From assembly GCA_028095005.1 (NCBI GenBank), contig CM051462.1:84145846-84209845 (forward strand): a stretch of 64,000 nucleotides of DNA, in the 5' to 3' direction. Shown here piece after piece: positions 11,586 to 23,330 of the stretch. Source of the stretch: Rhynchospora pubera. Its lineage: Eukaryota > Streptophyta > Magnoliopsida > Poales > Cyperaceae. Position 1 is the first letter of the stretch; each line of letters begins with the position of its first letter. The position numbers and the translations under genes are program-made. A model generated the notes under the pieces. The model did no database searches. It saw nothing but the letters and a program-made list of their open reading frames with translations, and was not told the origin of the DNA.

Positions 11586-12210
11586 ATAAATGGTCCCTCG
11601 TATAGTCATATGCACTTATTTTTTATTTAAATATTCAGTTAGATAAGTATAAATATTTTGTTATCTGAGTATAGATATTTAGTTAGTTACAATAAAAATT
11701 ATAAATATTATAAATAAAATTGTTCATTTTATTAATTATAAATATTTAGTTTAGTAGGTACAAATGTTCAGTTGGGTAAATACAATTGTGATATTAATTG
11801 AGTATAAATGTTCAGTTAGTTGCAATAAAAATATAAATGTTATAAGCAAAAATGTTCATTTGGATAAGTACAAATGTTTAGTTTAGTAAGTATAAATGTT
11901 CAGGTTATTATATATAAATGTGAAGTTTATTAAGTATTACTTTTTAGTTTTTTTTAATAGACGGTAAGCGAAGGGGTCACTTACCTTCAGTTTACGAACC
12001 AGATAAAAAACATATGAAGGGGTTATGAACTGGTCCGGTTCAAATAAAAAAATTTTCGACTCTGCCCCTAGCGACTCATTTGCCAACGCGCGCCATCGCT
12101 AAGTAGCGCGTCTGGTTTTTTTTTTTCTCACTCCGTTGTTATAAGTGTTCACTTTATTAGATATAAATGTTCTGTTAATTAAGTATAAATGTTCACTTTT
12201 TTTCATTCCG
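11586..12210 (+). repeat. ATAAATGTTCAGTT-type degenerate repeat element
   Basis: A motif close to TATAAATGTTCAGTTAGTTG recurs about ten times between 11630 and 11940 and again near 12150-12220. It is followed by a unique-looking part containing GACTCTGCCCCTAGCG and GGTCCGGTTCAAAT. The same combination appears in reverse orientation at about 31120-31740, so this is a dispersed repeat family. No coding capacity is seen. Confidence 0.55.
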
Positions 12211-13439
12211 TTGTTATAAGTGTGAGCTTTTAGATGTCATGTAATATAATACCATATTATAATTCCAGTTAGAGTTCTTAGTTGAATTTTTAATTTATAT
12301 TACTTATTCTTCATGATATTCAAATTTTTAATCAGGGTCTGTGTGCGTTTTTAGTTACTAGGCGCCCGGCGCCTCTAATAAAAGTCAATTAAGTAGACAA
12401 CAAAAAAGTTAAATATTTATATTGGATCTCTATATATATTCATGTACTTCGATTACCTGACAAAACATTAAGTTGGGACAATATTTATTTATTTCTTTTT
12501 TGTTATGAAGTTGTAGTTATCTTTGTTCCAGTTATTTTATTTATTTTTTTTTTTTGCTATTTCTTCTCTATCGTGACCTTCAAATGATCAATACTTGGGA
12601 TGATTTTGCAAATAGGTTACTACATAACAATGACAAGATGTAATTATGTAAAGTTAAATAAAAAGTACTCATCACATACATTGTGCTTGTGCACAATGTC
12701 AATGCAGAAGCTATGAATTAAAATTCCTAACGTGCCACTTATCTTAATGCCCTGGATAAAGTGAGAGAAGACTTGAAAACAAAAGCACAACAACACAAAC
12801 CATTTGAATAGTTATGAGTATAATTTTCATTATGTTATGAGATATTGGAAGATATTGAAATTTATATTTTTTTATTTATTTTAAGATAATTAATAAGAAT
12901 CAAAACATTGCAACTTGCACTTCCATTAACATAAGCAAGAAGAAATAAGAAAATATATTGTATTATGCATTATAAAAGTAAATAGATAGTAGCGCTGGTG
13001 CTGGACCAATTCATCCGTGGGCTAAGAGCCAGATATGATGCAAATAAATAAAAATAATAACTTGTTCATACTTCATACAACTATTGAAATATGGTTGAAT
13101 GTAAAATAAAAAGGTTCCATATGATTGTGTTCGATATAATTGTTTGGAGCCTCAATGATGTATATGTGACGTCTTCCATGTTCATTTTTTATTGAAATCT
13201 TTGTAAGAAATTAATTTTATATATTTTTAATTATTTATACTATTTTAGCAATTGTTTAAAATATCGTTTGTTGTTGAATGATGCAAACATATTAAATTAA
13301 TTAATTTTCTAAGAACTTAAAAATATTAGTAAAGGTTTGGACAAAAATATTCTTAAATTTGTTTTTTACAAAATTTAAATATGGAGATTGTAAAAATGAT
13401 TCAAACGAGTCAATTGAAATTGAAAAAATGGAGATCAAA
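12211..13439. other. AT-rich intergenic DNA
   Basis: I see no gene and no clear repeat structure in this stretch. Confidence 0.4.
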
Positions 13440-14345
13440 TGCAATTACACGGACCCCATACGTCCGTTATACAATCGAGGGTGATAAGGATCATTCCCGT
13501 ATTTCATCATCCCCATCATTCCCAGCGACACTTTATTTATAGGAGATGCGTTTTCTAAAAATGGAAAAAAATGCTCATCCCCATCCAGCGATATCCCATT
13601 CCCTCTTTCCTCTCACCCGACGCCAGTAAACTGAAACAGTAAGTATCCGAATTACAACAATTACTCATATTAACTTCAACAGTTAGTATCCAAACTACAA
13701 CTAAAATAATTACTAATAATAACTACAACAGTTAGTATCCGAACTACAACATTTACTCATATTAAATTCAACAGTTTTATCCGAACTACAACAACAACAA
13801 TTACTAATACTAACTACAACAGTTAGTATCCGAACTACAACAATTACTCATATTAACTTCAATAGTTATTATCCGAGCCACACTTACAACAATTGCATAT
13901 ACTAACTACAATAGTTAGTATTCGAACTACAATAATTACTCATATTAACTTCAACAGTTAGTATTCGAACTACATCAATTAATCATATTCACTTCAACAG
14001 TTAGTATCCGAACTTCAACTATTGAAGTTAATATGAGTAATTGTTGTACTGAGAAGAAAGAAGACGATGGAGATGAGAGTGAGAATCAACATGGAGTCGC
14101 TAGACAAATTATTTTTGAAAATAGAAAAAAAATTAAACGCGTCCCTCCCCCCTCTCCCCTCTCCCTTTCCCTTTCCTCTGATTCGCTCTGGCGCTCATCC
14201 TCTCATCTCCTGGACATCCGAAAATGGAAGATAAATTTCAAACGCGTTTTCTAAAATTGTAAAAAAATGAACACATCTATAAAGAATGATGCGAATGATA
14301 GAAACGTTAGAATGATTCTAAGCAATTCCGTTACACAATTGTATT
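13440..14345. repeat. Minisatellite-bearing repeat, AACTACAACAGTTAGTATCC motif
   Basis: From about 13630 to 14035 the motif AACTACAACAGTTAGTATCC alternates with CAATTACTCATATTAACTTC, giving a period of about 60 nt over roughly seven units. A CT-rich stretch follows at 14145-14210. The outer ends (ATACAATCGAGGG... and ...TTACACAATTGTAT) are weakly inverted. The frame at 14033-14254 lies across the repeat and is not a gene. Confidence 0.5.
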
Positions 14346-17300
14346 TTATTCTCTCTTTTTCCTCAATGTTCATGCAAAATTTTTTTACTTTTCCAATTAT
14401 CGAACAACATTTTTATTATTTGCAATCGTAAACGATGGTAAAACTGACAAATAGAACATGATATCTTCTTCAATTTGAATTTAAAAACTAAAATTTGAAA
14501 GATCAAAATAGTAGATAAGCAATAGTTTCATAACTCCAGCTTTTAAGCCTTTTGTTTGGGGACTCGGATGGTCTTGTCGTTTTTTTTAAAATGACTAAGA
14601 CCCGTTCAATTTAATATCAACAGTTAAAATTTTTTCGAACCTATTAATTTGATATTAATTCCGGACATTCATTATTGATCGGACGGATAATATTAAAAAA
14701 TGATCCGTTGGACTGCAGTCAAAAGGATCTCGTTCCTTTGTTTGGGCACTATGTCGGGAATTGTTCAGGTCACGCATAACTTGCTCATCCACTCTCAATT
14801 TTTTAAAAAAATAACCAAAATATCATTTCTTTTATATTGTTTTTTCTTTTTTCTTTTTTCAGACTTTAGCACTTGAATGAAGATATTTTAGTCATTTTGG
14901 AAGTGATTAAGATGGAAGTGTCCTTAGCAATTCCCATCTATACCTCCGACTCTAATCCTAATCGAACGGTCCTTCTTTTATCTCAAAAAGAAAAAAAGAA
15001 AAGATAAAAAACACTGGAAGTGGAAGTAGACCGAGAGCGGTCGCTTCTTCCTTGGCTCAAACCTCTGAAACGGTGAAACCCTACACTTCAACTTTGTTTC
15101 CTTCGTGGTCCTGGAGTAGTTCTCCCTCCACAATGCTCTTGATTAAAAGCATTACGAATCCTGGTAACGTCTCATGCCTAAGCGAACTAGCGGATTTAGT
15201 TGAGGAGAAACGTGGCATTTGTTGGAGGCATGACTGAGGCGCTGACTCCTTTTCTAGATCCTCTGTGGAAACTGATCTCGTGATAATACGAGGTAATTTT
15301 ATCTATCCATGCACTGTTTGTTGTTGGGTCACTCCCTTTTGTAAGTTTAATCAGTAATTATTGGGTGTACTGTGCTTGGAATAAATTTCTGGTAAGTGGG
15401 TCAAGAGAGATTCGCTAGTGATAGATAGGTGCCTTTGTAAGATGATTCTTCAGAACAATCCTTTCCAGAACGGCGGCGGCTATTATATGGTATTTCTAGG
15501 TAGACTATTAGCTAGGCAGGAGATGCTGATGCTGTTTTGTCATATACAAACAGATATTAATCCAGAATGTTATCTCAGGTACTAGAATGTTGATTGAATA
15601 GTTGGTATTTTGTACATGTATTACCTAACACTTTTCTGTTCTCTGTTAAAAGGGAAAAGTTGACTGTATCACTTTTGTGGGTAGAACTGAATAGAGTGCT
15701 ATCTGCCCAGCAACATAGGGAAGAATGTCATGGTGTCAAATAGCCTTCACTATCGCTATCTTTTACGTAATTATTGTGTAATTAGACGTTGCAAATGGTT
15801 CAGTTGGTTGTGTTTAGTTATGTTAAGATAATATTATGTAAAATACCAGGTTGCTTTGGGTTTTCAATAGATTGTCTGTTGGTTGTGTTTCAGATTGTTT
15901 ATGAACTTTGTTCATTCTGGTCTCATTTTGGGATGGATTTTAGATTCGGTCTGTTCGGCCTATTGTACAACAGTAGATTAATTGTGGCTTTTGCTGAAAA
16001 TAAAATGATTATCCTCAACCTAATTGTTACCAAGCATTTGCACAATCATAAACAAAATAAAGAAGAAACATAGTTTTGAATTTTCATTTTGTCATTTTTT
16101 AACTGGAGCAAAGAAAGATGCACAAAGGTGGAGGTATTGAAGCCCTCAATTAAAAAAAAGTTATATGCTTACTTTAGCTGTTACTCTGTTAGCATTTGAG
16201 TATTACACTATGAGCTGTTATCTAGCCTGTCATGTGGTCACCAAACTTTAACAAGGCTCTATAGAATTCACAACCAAATAAAAAGCAGAATTGACAAGTT
16301 TTGAATTGAACTGCAAAAGAAACACTTGTGGAATATTCAAAATAATAAAAATATAATGAAATAGTGCAACTTATTTGAGGGGTGCAGTAACAGTTTATGT
16401 CATATGCCTTTTAGTTGGTTGTTAACTTTGGCCATCGACCAACAATACTTGTTCATGTCTTGTAATAGTATTGATAAGTGATAATACATGGTATAAATAA
16501 AGAAAAACAATTTTTACTGATTATACAATTTTCCGATTAATGTATTTGTTCATTTTTTTTTCTAGTACATGTCTGAGCCTGCTATTTAAGAAGTGCATCG
16601 CTAATCCTCTAGGAATGTATTGTAGTAATAAGTAAGAATATTGCTATAGCTCCTACATTCTTTCTCTTTTGAAGATTGCAGACTGCTACATTTGATCAAT
16701 CATACGAAAATGTAATATCCTTAACTTTGTCAGTTACAGAACTAACTGAAACAAGTAAATGGTACATTAGTTTGGCTATTTTTCAATTTGTTTGAGTTGA
16801 TTTGAACCAACTTTCCTATGGGAACTTTATTTTTTGCTGTGTTATAATAGACTATCTATTCTAAATGTGGTATTGAATTGTATAAAGTAAGATTAAGACG
16901 CTACCTAACAATCAAAACTATCAGTCCCTATCTTACCTTCAGTTCAGGGCTCTTCCATTATATGGCTCCACACATTAAATTTAAATAAGCATGACTGCTA
17001 GGACTTATCTTTTCAATCGGAACCTCCAAAGAATTTTATTGCTGGTAATACATGTCTGTTTGAAAATTCTTTGTATGGATAAATCCTACTTATTTTAATA
17101 CGTAATTTCATTTGCGTAAACGCCTAAAACATTGATGGGGTGAACGTGAATTGCACTGACTAATCAACTAATTTGTTTTAGATGTAGATATAGATTATGA
17201 CTTCTGATGCTCTTATCTTTTATTTTTTATATTAATATTTAGAAAGTAATTTTGTCCTGATACAAAATTTGGTGACAGTATAGCAGAGTTGATCTGCCTT

Positions 17301-17637
17301 TATTTTACTATGTCATATCTGAAATTACACATGCATAAACCAACAAAAATATTTAAAATTATGCCATTCTCAATAATAGAAACACATAGTTAATCTTAAA
17401 ATAATGCTGTACAGATAAAAGTAATGTGAGGATTAAAGTGCACGGAAGATTATGCAAAATCCAAAGGCCAGCTGTGGATATTGACTAAAGGCGGCAAGTC
17501 TACCATTTGAAAAAAGACTGCACGTGTTTTTTGTGGTGTGCGTTCCGTAAACAAAGTATGACTAGTGAAGGTTCATTTCTGTAAACAAAGTATGACAAGC
17601 GAAGGTTCATTGTACTTTCTAGTGTTTGAATAGCCAT
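14346..17637. other. Intergenic DNA upstream of the patatin-like gene
   Basis: Mostly unannotated AT-rich sequence. It holds one fragment (about 15187-15290) that is paired with sequence at 21129-21235 (see the small open frame there). It also holds a tandem duplication of about 33 bp, GTAAACAAAGTATGAC...GAAGGTTCATT, at 17546-17611, just upstream of the patatin-like promoter. Confidence 0.4.
17521..17526 (+). promoter_or_regulatory. G-box CACGTG upstream of the patatin-like gene
   Basis: A perfect CACGTG, the core bound by plant bZIP and bHLH factors, lies about 115 bp upstream of the TATA box. A W-box-like TTGACT is nearby (about 17480). Both are suggestive only. Confidence 0.3.
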
Positions 17638-17638
17638 C

Positions 17639-17647
17639 TATATATAT
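17639..17647 (+). promoter_or_regulatory. TATA box of the patatin-like gene
   Basis: TATATATAT lies about 140 bp upstream of the chosen ATG (17788), the distance expected for a short plant 5' leader. Confidence 0.45.
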
Positions 17648-17787
17648 GTATCGACTCCTAGCCATCCAATTTCATCAAACCCAAAGTAGTTTTAACTTCT
17701 CTTGTGATCTCCTATACCTGTCCTCTTAATTGTAAGCCTGAAAAAAATTTCTCGGACGAATCAAAAAAGAAACTAATAGATATAAAA

Positions 17788-20498
17788 ATGGTAGAGAGAT
17801 CTGGCACAAAATTGCAGTTCCAGGCACCAACTTATGGCAATCTAATCACCATTCTGAGTATTGATGGTGGTGGGATTAGAGGCATTATACCAGCTGTTAT
17901 TTTATCTTTCCTTGAATCCGAGTTGCAGGTATTGCCACTTAACTGTGATACATCAAGTGACAAGTGGTACTTTGTTTGTTAGTCAGGTTATCAATATTGG
18001 TTCTGTACTCTTTTGCATGTGAACTATATTATGCCAGAATTGTTAAAAGGAGTATGTTGAATGATTGCCTATGTTTTCTGTTTTTGGCATAATGGAGCCA
18101 GCCAGCCAGGAATAGAGAAAAAAGTTTTCGTTATGTTGAGCTAGGCTTACTATTAGTACTAGCAAAGTGCACAAAACAGTCAGGCACCACTGAAGAGCCA
18201 AGTCTTGAGTTGTGCTCATGGTTTTGTCGCTAACTTAGTTTTTTTTTTTTTTTTGTCCTAAACTTGTTTTGAAGAAACTGGATGGAGAAGATGCCAGGAT
18301 AGCAGATTACTTTGATGTGATAGCAGGAACCAGCACAGGTGGGCTAGTAACAGCCATGTTGACCGCTCCAGACACAAAAAATCGGCCTCTTTTTGCAGCC
18401 AAGGAGATCAAGACATTCTACATGGAGAACTCAAGCAAGATATTTCCTCAAACCTGGTTGGTTTCTCTATGAATATTTGGTACTGGCGTTAGGAATCTAT
18501 AGTTTGTGTGAAGTGAAATTGCTACTACCCGCTGCCACTGGTTATGCATTGTGCTGATTTAGGTACTATTAGTAATATTAGTTTCTGTATTCCGACTGGT
18601 ACTAGGATGCCACTCTGATGACTGATTCCACCACATGCTGTTTATTATGTTTAATTTGGTGATCATGTATTGTGTACTTTTTTGTCATATTAATATTTTC
18701 TTTTGTTGGCAGTGGAATGGTAGGAACAGCGATGAAGTTGCTCCGAGCCACTTGGGGCCCACGATATGATGGAAAGTACCTTCATAATGTTATCAGAAAG
18801 AACTTAGGAAACACTAGGCTACATCAGACTGTTACTAATGTTGTCATTCCCACCTTTGATATTAAACACCTTCAGCCTACCATCTTCTCCACCTATGAGG
18901 TATATCCATATATTTCTAATTCTGTCCTTCCCTCCCTGGCTCCCTCAACAACCTATCTCTTTCTTTCCCTCTCAAAACATATTCTCCATGTTAATGAAAC
19001 TGTTGACTTGTTTTTCATAGGTGCGCAACAAGAAAAGCCTAAAAGATGCACTTTTATCTGACATCATCATTGGCACATCTGCTGCTCCAACTTATCTGCC
19101 AGCACATTATTTCACAACTGAAGACGGCCATGGAAACATGAGAGAATTTAACCTAATTGATGGAGGTGTAGCAGCTAATAACCCAGTAAGAAATTGGCTG
19201 AACCTGAAATTAATATAATAAAATAATTTATTGATATGATATGGTATGTTTACTATATATGAAAAAAAAGTAGGAACCAAAAGAGAAGAAAGGATGAATT
19301 GACTTCTTTTCTTACTGGCTGGTAAAATATAGTGGTAGCAAATGGGCGGGTTGTTATGGTATCTGGTCTATTGATGTCCAGCTGGCTTGGTCTTCAGTTT
19401 TTATTACTGGATTGGGTTAGGCTATCATATCAGGTTAATTTTGGTTGGAGGCTTGGGTCAATTTGGGATTTTACCTGACAAACATGATTTGCATATCATG
19501 GTTGACTTTAATTTTTTTTCTTTTTTTTTAATGTTAAAATGGGTTGTAACTCTGATTTACGGGCTGCCATTTCAAGCCTGAAATGTTCTTGTTCTGGTGT
19601 TTTCAGGTTGGTCCAGGTTGTGTCTGTACTGGGAAACAAATATAAATTAGCAAAACAGAATTGTTACATGAACTTCTAAAGGACAAAATTTTTGTCCCAT
19701 AAATTTCTGCGACTTTTTTTTGCATTTTATAAATTATTTACTTATTAAAGAGGAGTTCAATTCTCTTCCTCAGGCTTTGGTTGCAATGGGAGAGGTGTCG
19801 AAGCAGGTGATAAAAGAGAATCCAGATTTCTTCCCAATAAAACCCATGGATTATCGCCGGTTCCTGGTCATCTCGATTGGCACTGGCTCCTCGCAAGGAG
19901 AAGACAGGTACGATGCGAAGCTCGCCAAAGGGTGGGGAGTCTTTGGTTGGCTGCTTAGCAAGGGATCAACTCCTTTGGTTGATGTTTTCACTCAAGCAAG
20001 TGCCGACATGGTTGACATCCACATCTCAGTTACTTTCCAGGCTCTCCACTCGAAGCAAAATTATCTCAGAATCCAAGTAAGGGTGTATTTCTATTATATT
20101 CCAAGTTGGTTCTATTACTTTGGTTGCCATGTTGTCTTAAAGAAATTGTGTAAATAGGATGATACGCTGACTGGGACGGTAGCCTCAGTTGATGTTGCGA
20201 CAAAGGAGAACTTGGAGAATTTGGTCAAGGTGGGTGAGTCGTTATTGAACAAACCAGTCTCGAGGGAAAATCTCGAGACCGGCCGTGTGGAGCCCACTGA
20301 TGAAGGGACCAATGCACAAGCTTTAGTAAGGTAAGTTCATATTATTAAAAAGAATATCGTGATTTAATTTGGATCTTCTCCTGTTTTAAAAATTGGTTAT
20401 TATTTTGCAGATTTGCAAAGTTATTATCTGCTGAAAGGCGACTGCGTGAAACCCGATCACCTCAAACTAGAGTTGCCCGATCTTTTTCAAGCATCTGA
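17788..20498 (+). CDS. PLP: Patatin-like phospholipase A (PLP family), 7 exons
   Basis: Exons read as 17788-17928, 18275-18456, 18713-18899, 19021-19185, 19774-20076, 20158-20330 and 20411-20498, all with GT-AG borders and continuous frame. They encode 412 residues, the normal size for plant patatin-like lipases. The glycine-rich oxyanion motif DGGGIRG is at residues 26-32. The nucleophile motif GTSTG has Ser67, and the second catalytic residue is Asp217 in DGGVAANNP. So both members of the Ser-Asp dyad are intact. Relatives are soluble lipid acyl hydrolases that release fatty acids from membrane galactolipids and phospholipids, often in defence and wound responses. The start is the first ATG of the frame; translation could not begin earlier in this frame with an ATG. 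An AATAAA signal is at 20566-20571. A decayed tandem copy follows at 22.5-23.3 kb. Confidence 0.92.
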
Positions 20499-20579
20499 TT
20501 TGCCCAGTTGCTACCATGGAATTCTTTATTGTGTTATACCAATGATGATTGTATTACATAAATCAAATAAAGTGTAAGC

Positions 20580-21118
20580 TAATTCATAGCATTTGGTCTT
20601 ATTTGTTGTAATTATATTTGTGCTCTTTGTTCTTTGTAAAAATTGAATAAAAGTCTTAGCTTTTCCTTTATATCTTGATGGTTGCATGGTACCCTGTCTA
20701 GTCTAGTATTTGAGAAATATTAAATTGCAAATCTTTATATTGGTGGTCTCTTTGATCATTGGACGATGACTAGACTTTGCTATGAGCTCTTGTGTGCATT
20801 TCTACTGAACTTGATAGATGGATTAAAGAGTAAATATTTGTCAAACAAGTGTAAAACTTGTTTCATCTTTCTTAAAACGTGGTACAGTAACATGTGCCAT
20901 AATTGTTTCCGGTAGAATTGTTTTTTACACCGTAGAAACAACTGCAAGTACCTGATATATAGTTTGCATATTACAAGGAAACAAGAAAAATGAAAAGCAA
21001 AAAGTTGGTTGCAATGGATTCATTTTTGGAATATAACTGCTGTCTAAATGATTCGATCCATTGGGCTCAATTCAGTTGAAACTACAGCCCAAGTAAACTT
21101 CCCCTTCTTTCTCCTTGT
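20580..21118. other. Intergenic DNA downstream of the patatin-like gene
   Basis: The 3' untranslated region ends in here (AATAAA at 20566). Nothing else is recognised. Confidence 0.4.
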
Positions 21119-21229
21119 ATGAGAGAATCAGCAGATTCGGTTGAGAAGGAATGTGGTAGTGGTGGTAGTGGTTGGATGCATGAAGCGCTGGTTCCTGTTC
21201 TGGAGCCTTCATGGGATTTAATTGCGTAA
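21119..21229 (+). other. Small open frame paired with a broken copy at 15.2 kb
   Basis: A 36-codon frame starts ATGAGAGAATCAGCAG and ends ...WDLIA and stop. It contains a GSGGSG stretch and the block MHEALVPVLEPSWDLIA. A similar sequence at about 15187-15290 would read HEALTPFLDPLWKLIS, but a 4-nt insertion (CTGA) shifts the frame relative to this copy. Substitutions between the copies keep the pattern EALxPxLxPxWxLI, which hints at a coding origin. I do not recognise the family. It could be a first exon, an upstream ORF or a relic that travelled with the patatin-like duplication. Confidence 0.25.
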
Positions 21230-22518
21230 TCACGTTCAGTAAAATTTCCTTCTTAATTAATTTTATCCAAATTGATTCTGCTCCTATTTTGCAATGAGTT
21301 TCTATATAGTTTATGCAATACTCCAGATTAAGTGATATTCATCCTCTTATTGCTAAATAGTTCCTAATTCTCTGTGAAAAATACAAAATACAGATTTGTC
21401 TTCATTAACTCTACTATTCTTTATTAATACTAACTTCTGTAACTAATGTAACTAGATGTGGTTAATTGTCAGGTGGCTTAACCATGGGTTCTGTCCGAGT
21501 GATATAAATATTGGGTTATAATTCCTTGTTAGGTGGGGAATCAGAATGCTTTGGGTTCTTAGTAGATTGATAATTTGGTTGTAGTGTTTCTGGTAGATTC
21601 TGATCTCAGGCATGTTTGGGCTCAATTTTTACAAGGATCAATTAATGTGGATTTGGCTCCAAATGACTTGATTTTTTTAAATGGTTTTTTGAACAATTTT
21701 TAAAGAGAGTAGTATTTGAGCTGTGATTATGTCCAAACATCAAATTGTTGAGAGAGTGATATTAGCAAATGAGATGATTTATTTCATTATTCTGAGTTTG
21801 TAATTTTTTTGCCATCAGTGTTCAAGTGAGTGTGTCAAGGACAAGTGGAGGCATTTGACATTCCTTAGTTTACCAGTAGCACACACTGTTTCATTTGCTG
21901 TATCTGGCACATCTAGTTGTCACTAAACTTAGGTTTCTCTAAAATTCACTTACCAAATGGTACACAAATTCAACTTAAGAAAAGTCTTGTAGAAGCATGA
22001 AAAAGTATAAAACTGTAATATAGAAAGAAACTGGCACCCTGTTGAAGAGTTAATATATGCTATCTGATATCTGTTTTCTAAGATGGTCATCACCAGGTCT
22101 ATATTGATCATTAAGTGCATTTTTTTTTTGATATTTTATAACATTTCGTAGAAAGGAGGTCCTAAGATTTCAAAAAGCTTGGAAGACTATAAGAATTAAT
22201 GAATGTTGTTGTTGTTGTTTAAAAATTATATTGCATAAGTTTTACTAGCCTGAGCATACTGGTTTTGTTCTCACAATCTGTATATATATAGCAAGCCCTA
22301 GTGGATCAGCTTCATCACAGCACACAGTGCTTTTGTTCTTTTCAATCATAGTCCTATCCCTGTCTGCTTTCATTAAGTTAAAAAAGTTCCTTGGGACAAA
22401 AAAAAAATTACCTAGACATGGGGGAGAGAAAGGTCGTGTTTTGAACCCTTATATGGCAAGTGGTATGGTAAGCAGTCAGGTTAAAATTTCACGTTAAAAC
22501 CTTGTGAACTACTTTAGG
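21230..22518. other. Intergenic DNA before the patatin-like pseudogene
   Basis: No first exon with a DGGGxRG motif is found here, although it would be expected by comparison with the intact copy. Confidence 0.4.
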
Positions 22519-23330
22519 ATGAGGAAGTTGTAACGATGGCAATGCTGATGGCTCAGAACTAAAAGGAACCGACCTGTTTTTGCAGCCAAAGATTAAAATT
22601 TTCTACTTGGAGAACGCTGACAAGATATTTTGTCAATCACAGTTGTTGTTATAAACAACATTTTTCAGCGCTGTCCTTTATGGTGCGTGGTGCTTAATTG
22701 CCAATTACCAAAGCCTGTGTTGTGCCTCCTGCCATTACAAGTACAACATTGGTTCCAATTGGTACTGGTATGGATCCTTCCATGTCGTTGTATTAATATG
22801 ATGATTATGTGATTTTGTACTTTTTTCTTTTTATGATAAATTGAGGGTCAAGCCTCCCAACTTATTTTTAAATTAAATGTCTATAAAAAACCCCCCAGCC
22901 AGGTTTCGTGATTTTGTACGTATTATTCACTTCTTACTTTGCCAGTGGAATAGTAGGCAGAGCATTTAAGTTACAATGTTCCATGTAAGATCTATGCTAG
23001 GATGGCAAGTACCTTCATAATATTATCCAAGAAGAACTTGGGAAACAGGCTGCACCAGAGCCTTACCAATATTGACATACTGCCACCATTCTCCAGCCAT
23101 GAGGTACATTGTTCTCTTTTTCTCTCTGTCAACATATTATTTTAACTAATTTAGCTGTGGGCATGCTTCAATATATGCATATCAACAAAAGCATAATGCA
23201 CCTCTTTCACATAAATTATTGGCATGTCAACAGCTCGAACTTTCATGCCGTCTCATTACTTCAAAAGACAACTGGGGCAACATGAGATATTAACATAATT
23301 GATGGAGGTGTAGCTGCTAATAATCCCCTA
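22519..23330 (+). pseudogene. Patatin-like phospholipase pseudogene (tandem copy)
   Basis: Three pieces match exons of the intact gene in order. 22519-22640 matches exon 2 (GGATGAGGAAG..., TTTTTGCAGCCAAAG, TTCTACTTGGAGAACGC). 22946-23103 matches exon 3 (TGGAATAGTAGGCAGAGC... to CCAGCCATGAG before GT). About 23230-23330 matches exon 4, ending ATTGATGGAGGTGTAGC and GCTAATAATCCCC. The exon-2 piece lacks about 55 bp that in the intact gene encode the GTSTG nucleophile motif. All pieces carry stops or frameshifts, exon 1 and exons 5-7 are not detectable, and a SINE (22821-22907) sits in intron 2. No lipase can be made. Confidence 0.8.
22821..22907 (-). mobile_element. SINE-like insertion, copy S1 (5'-truncated, 87 bp)
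   Basis: It is flanked by a perfect 12-bp duplication, GTGATTTTGTAC (22809-22820 and 22908-22919). On the minus strand it reads ...CATTTAATTTAAAAATAAG TTGGGAGGC... and ends in an A-rich tail. The body is shared with S2 (26927-27034) and S3 (38105-38230). Confidence 0.7.

Noticed and set aside
14033..14254. 73-codon frame with an ATG start
   Set aside because: It lies across the minisatellite repeat and its CT-rich border.
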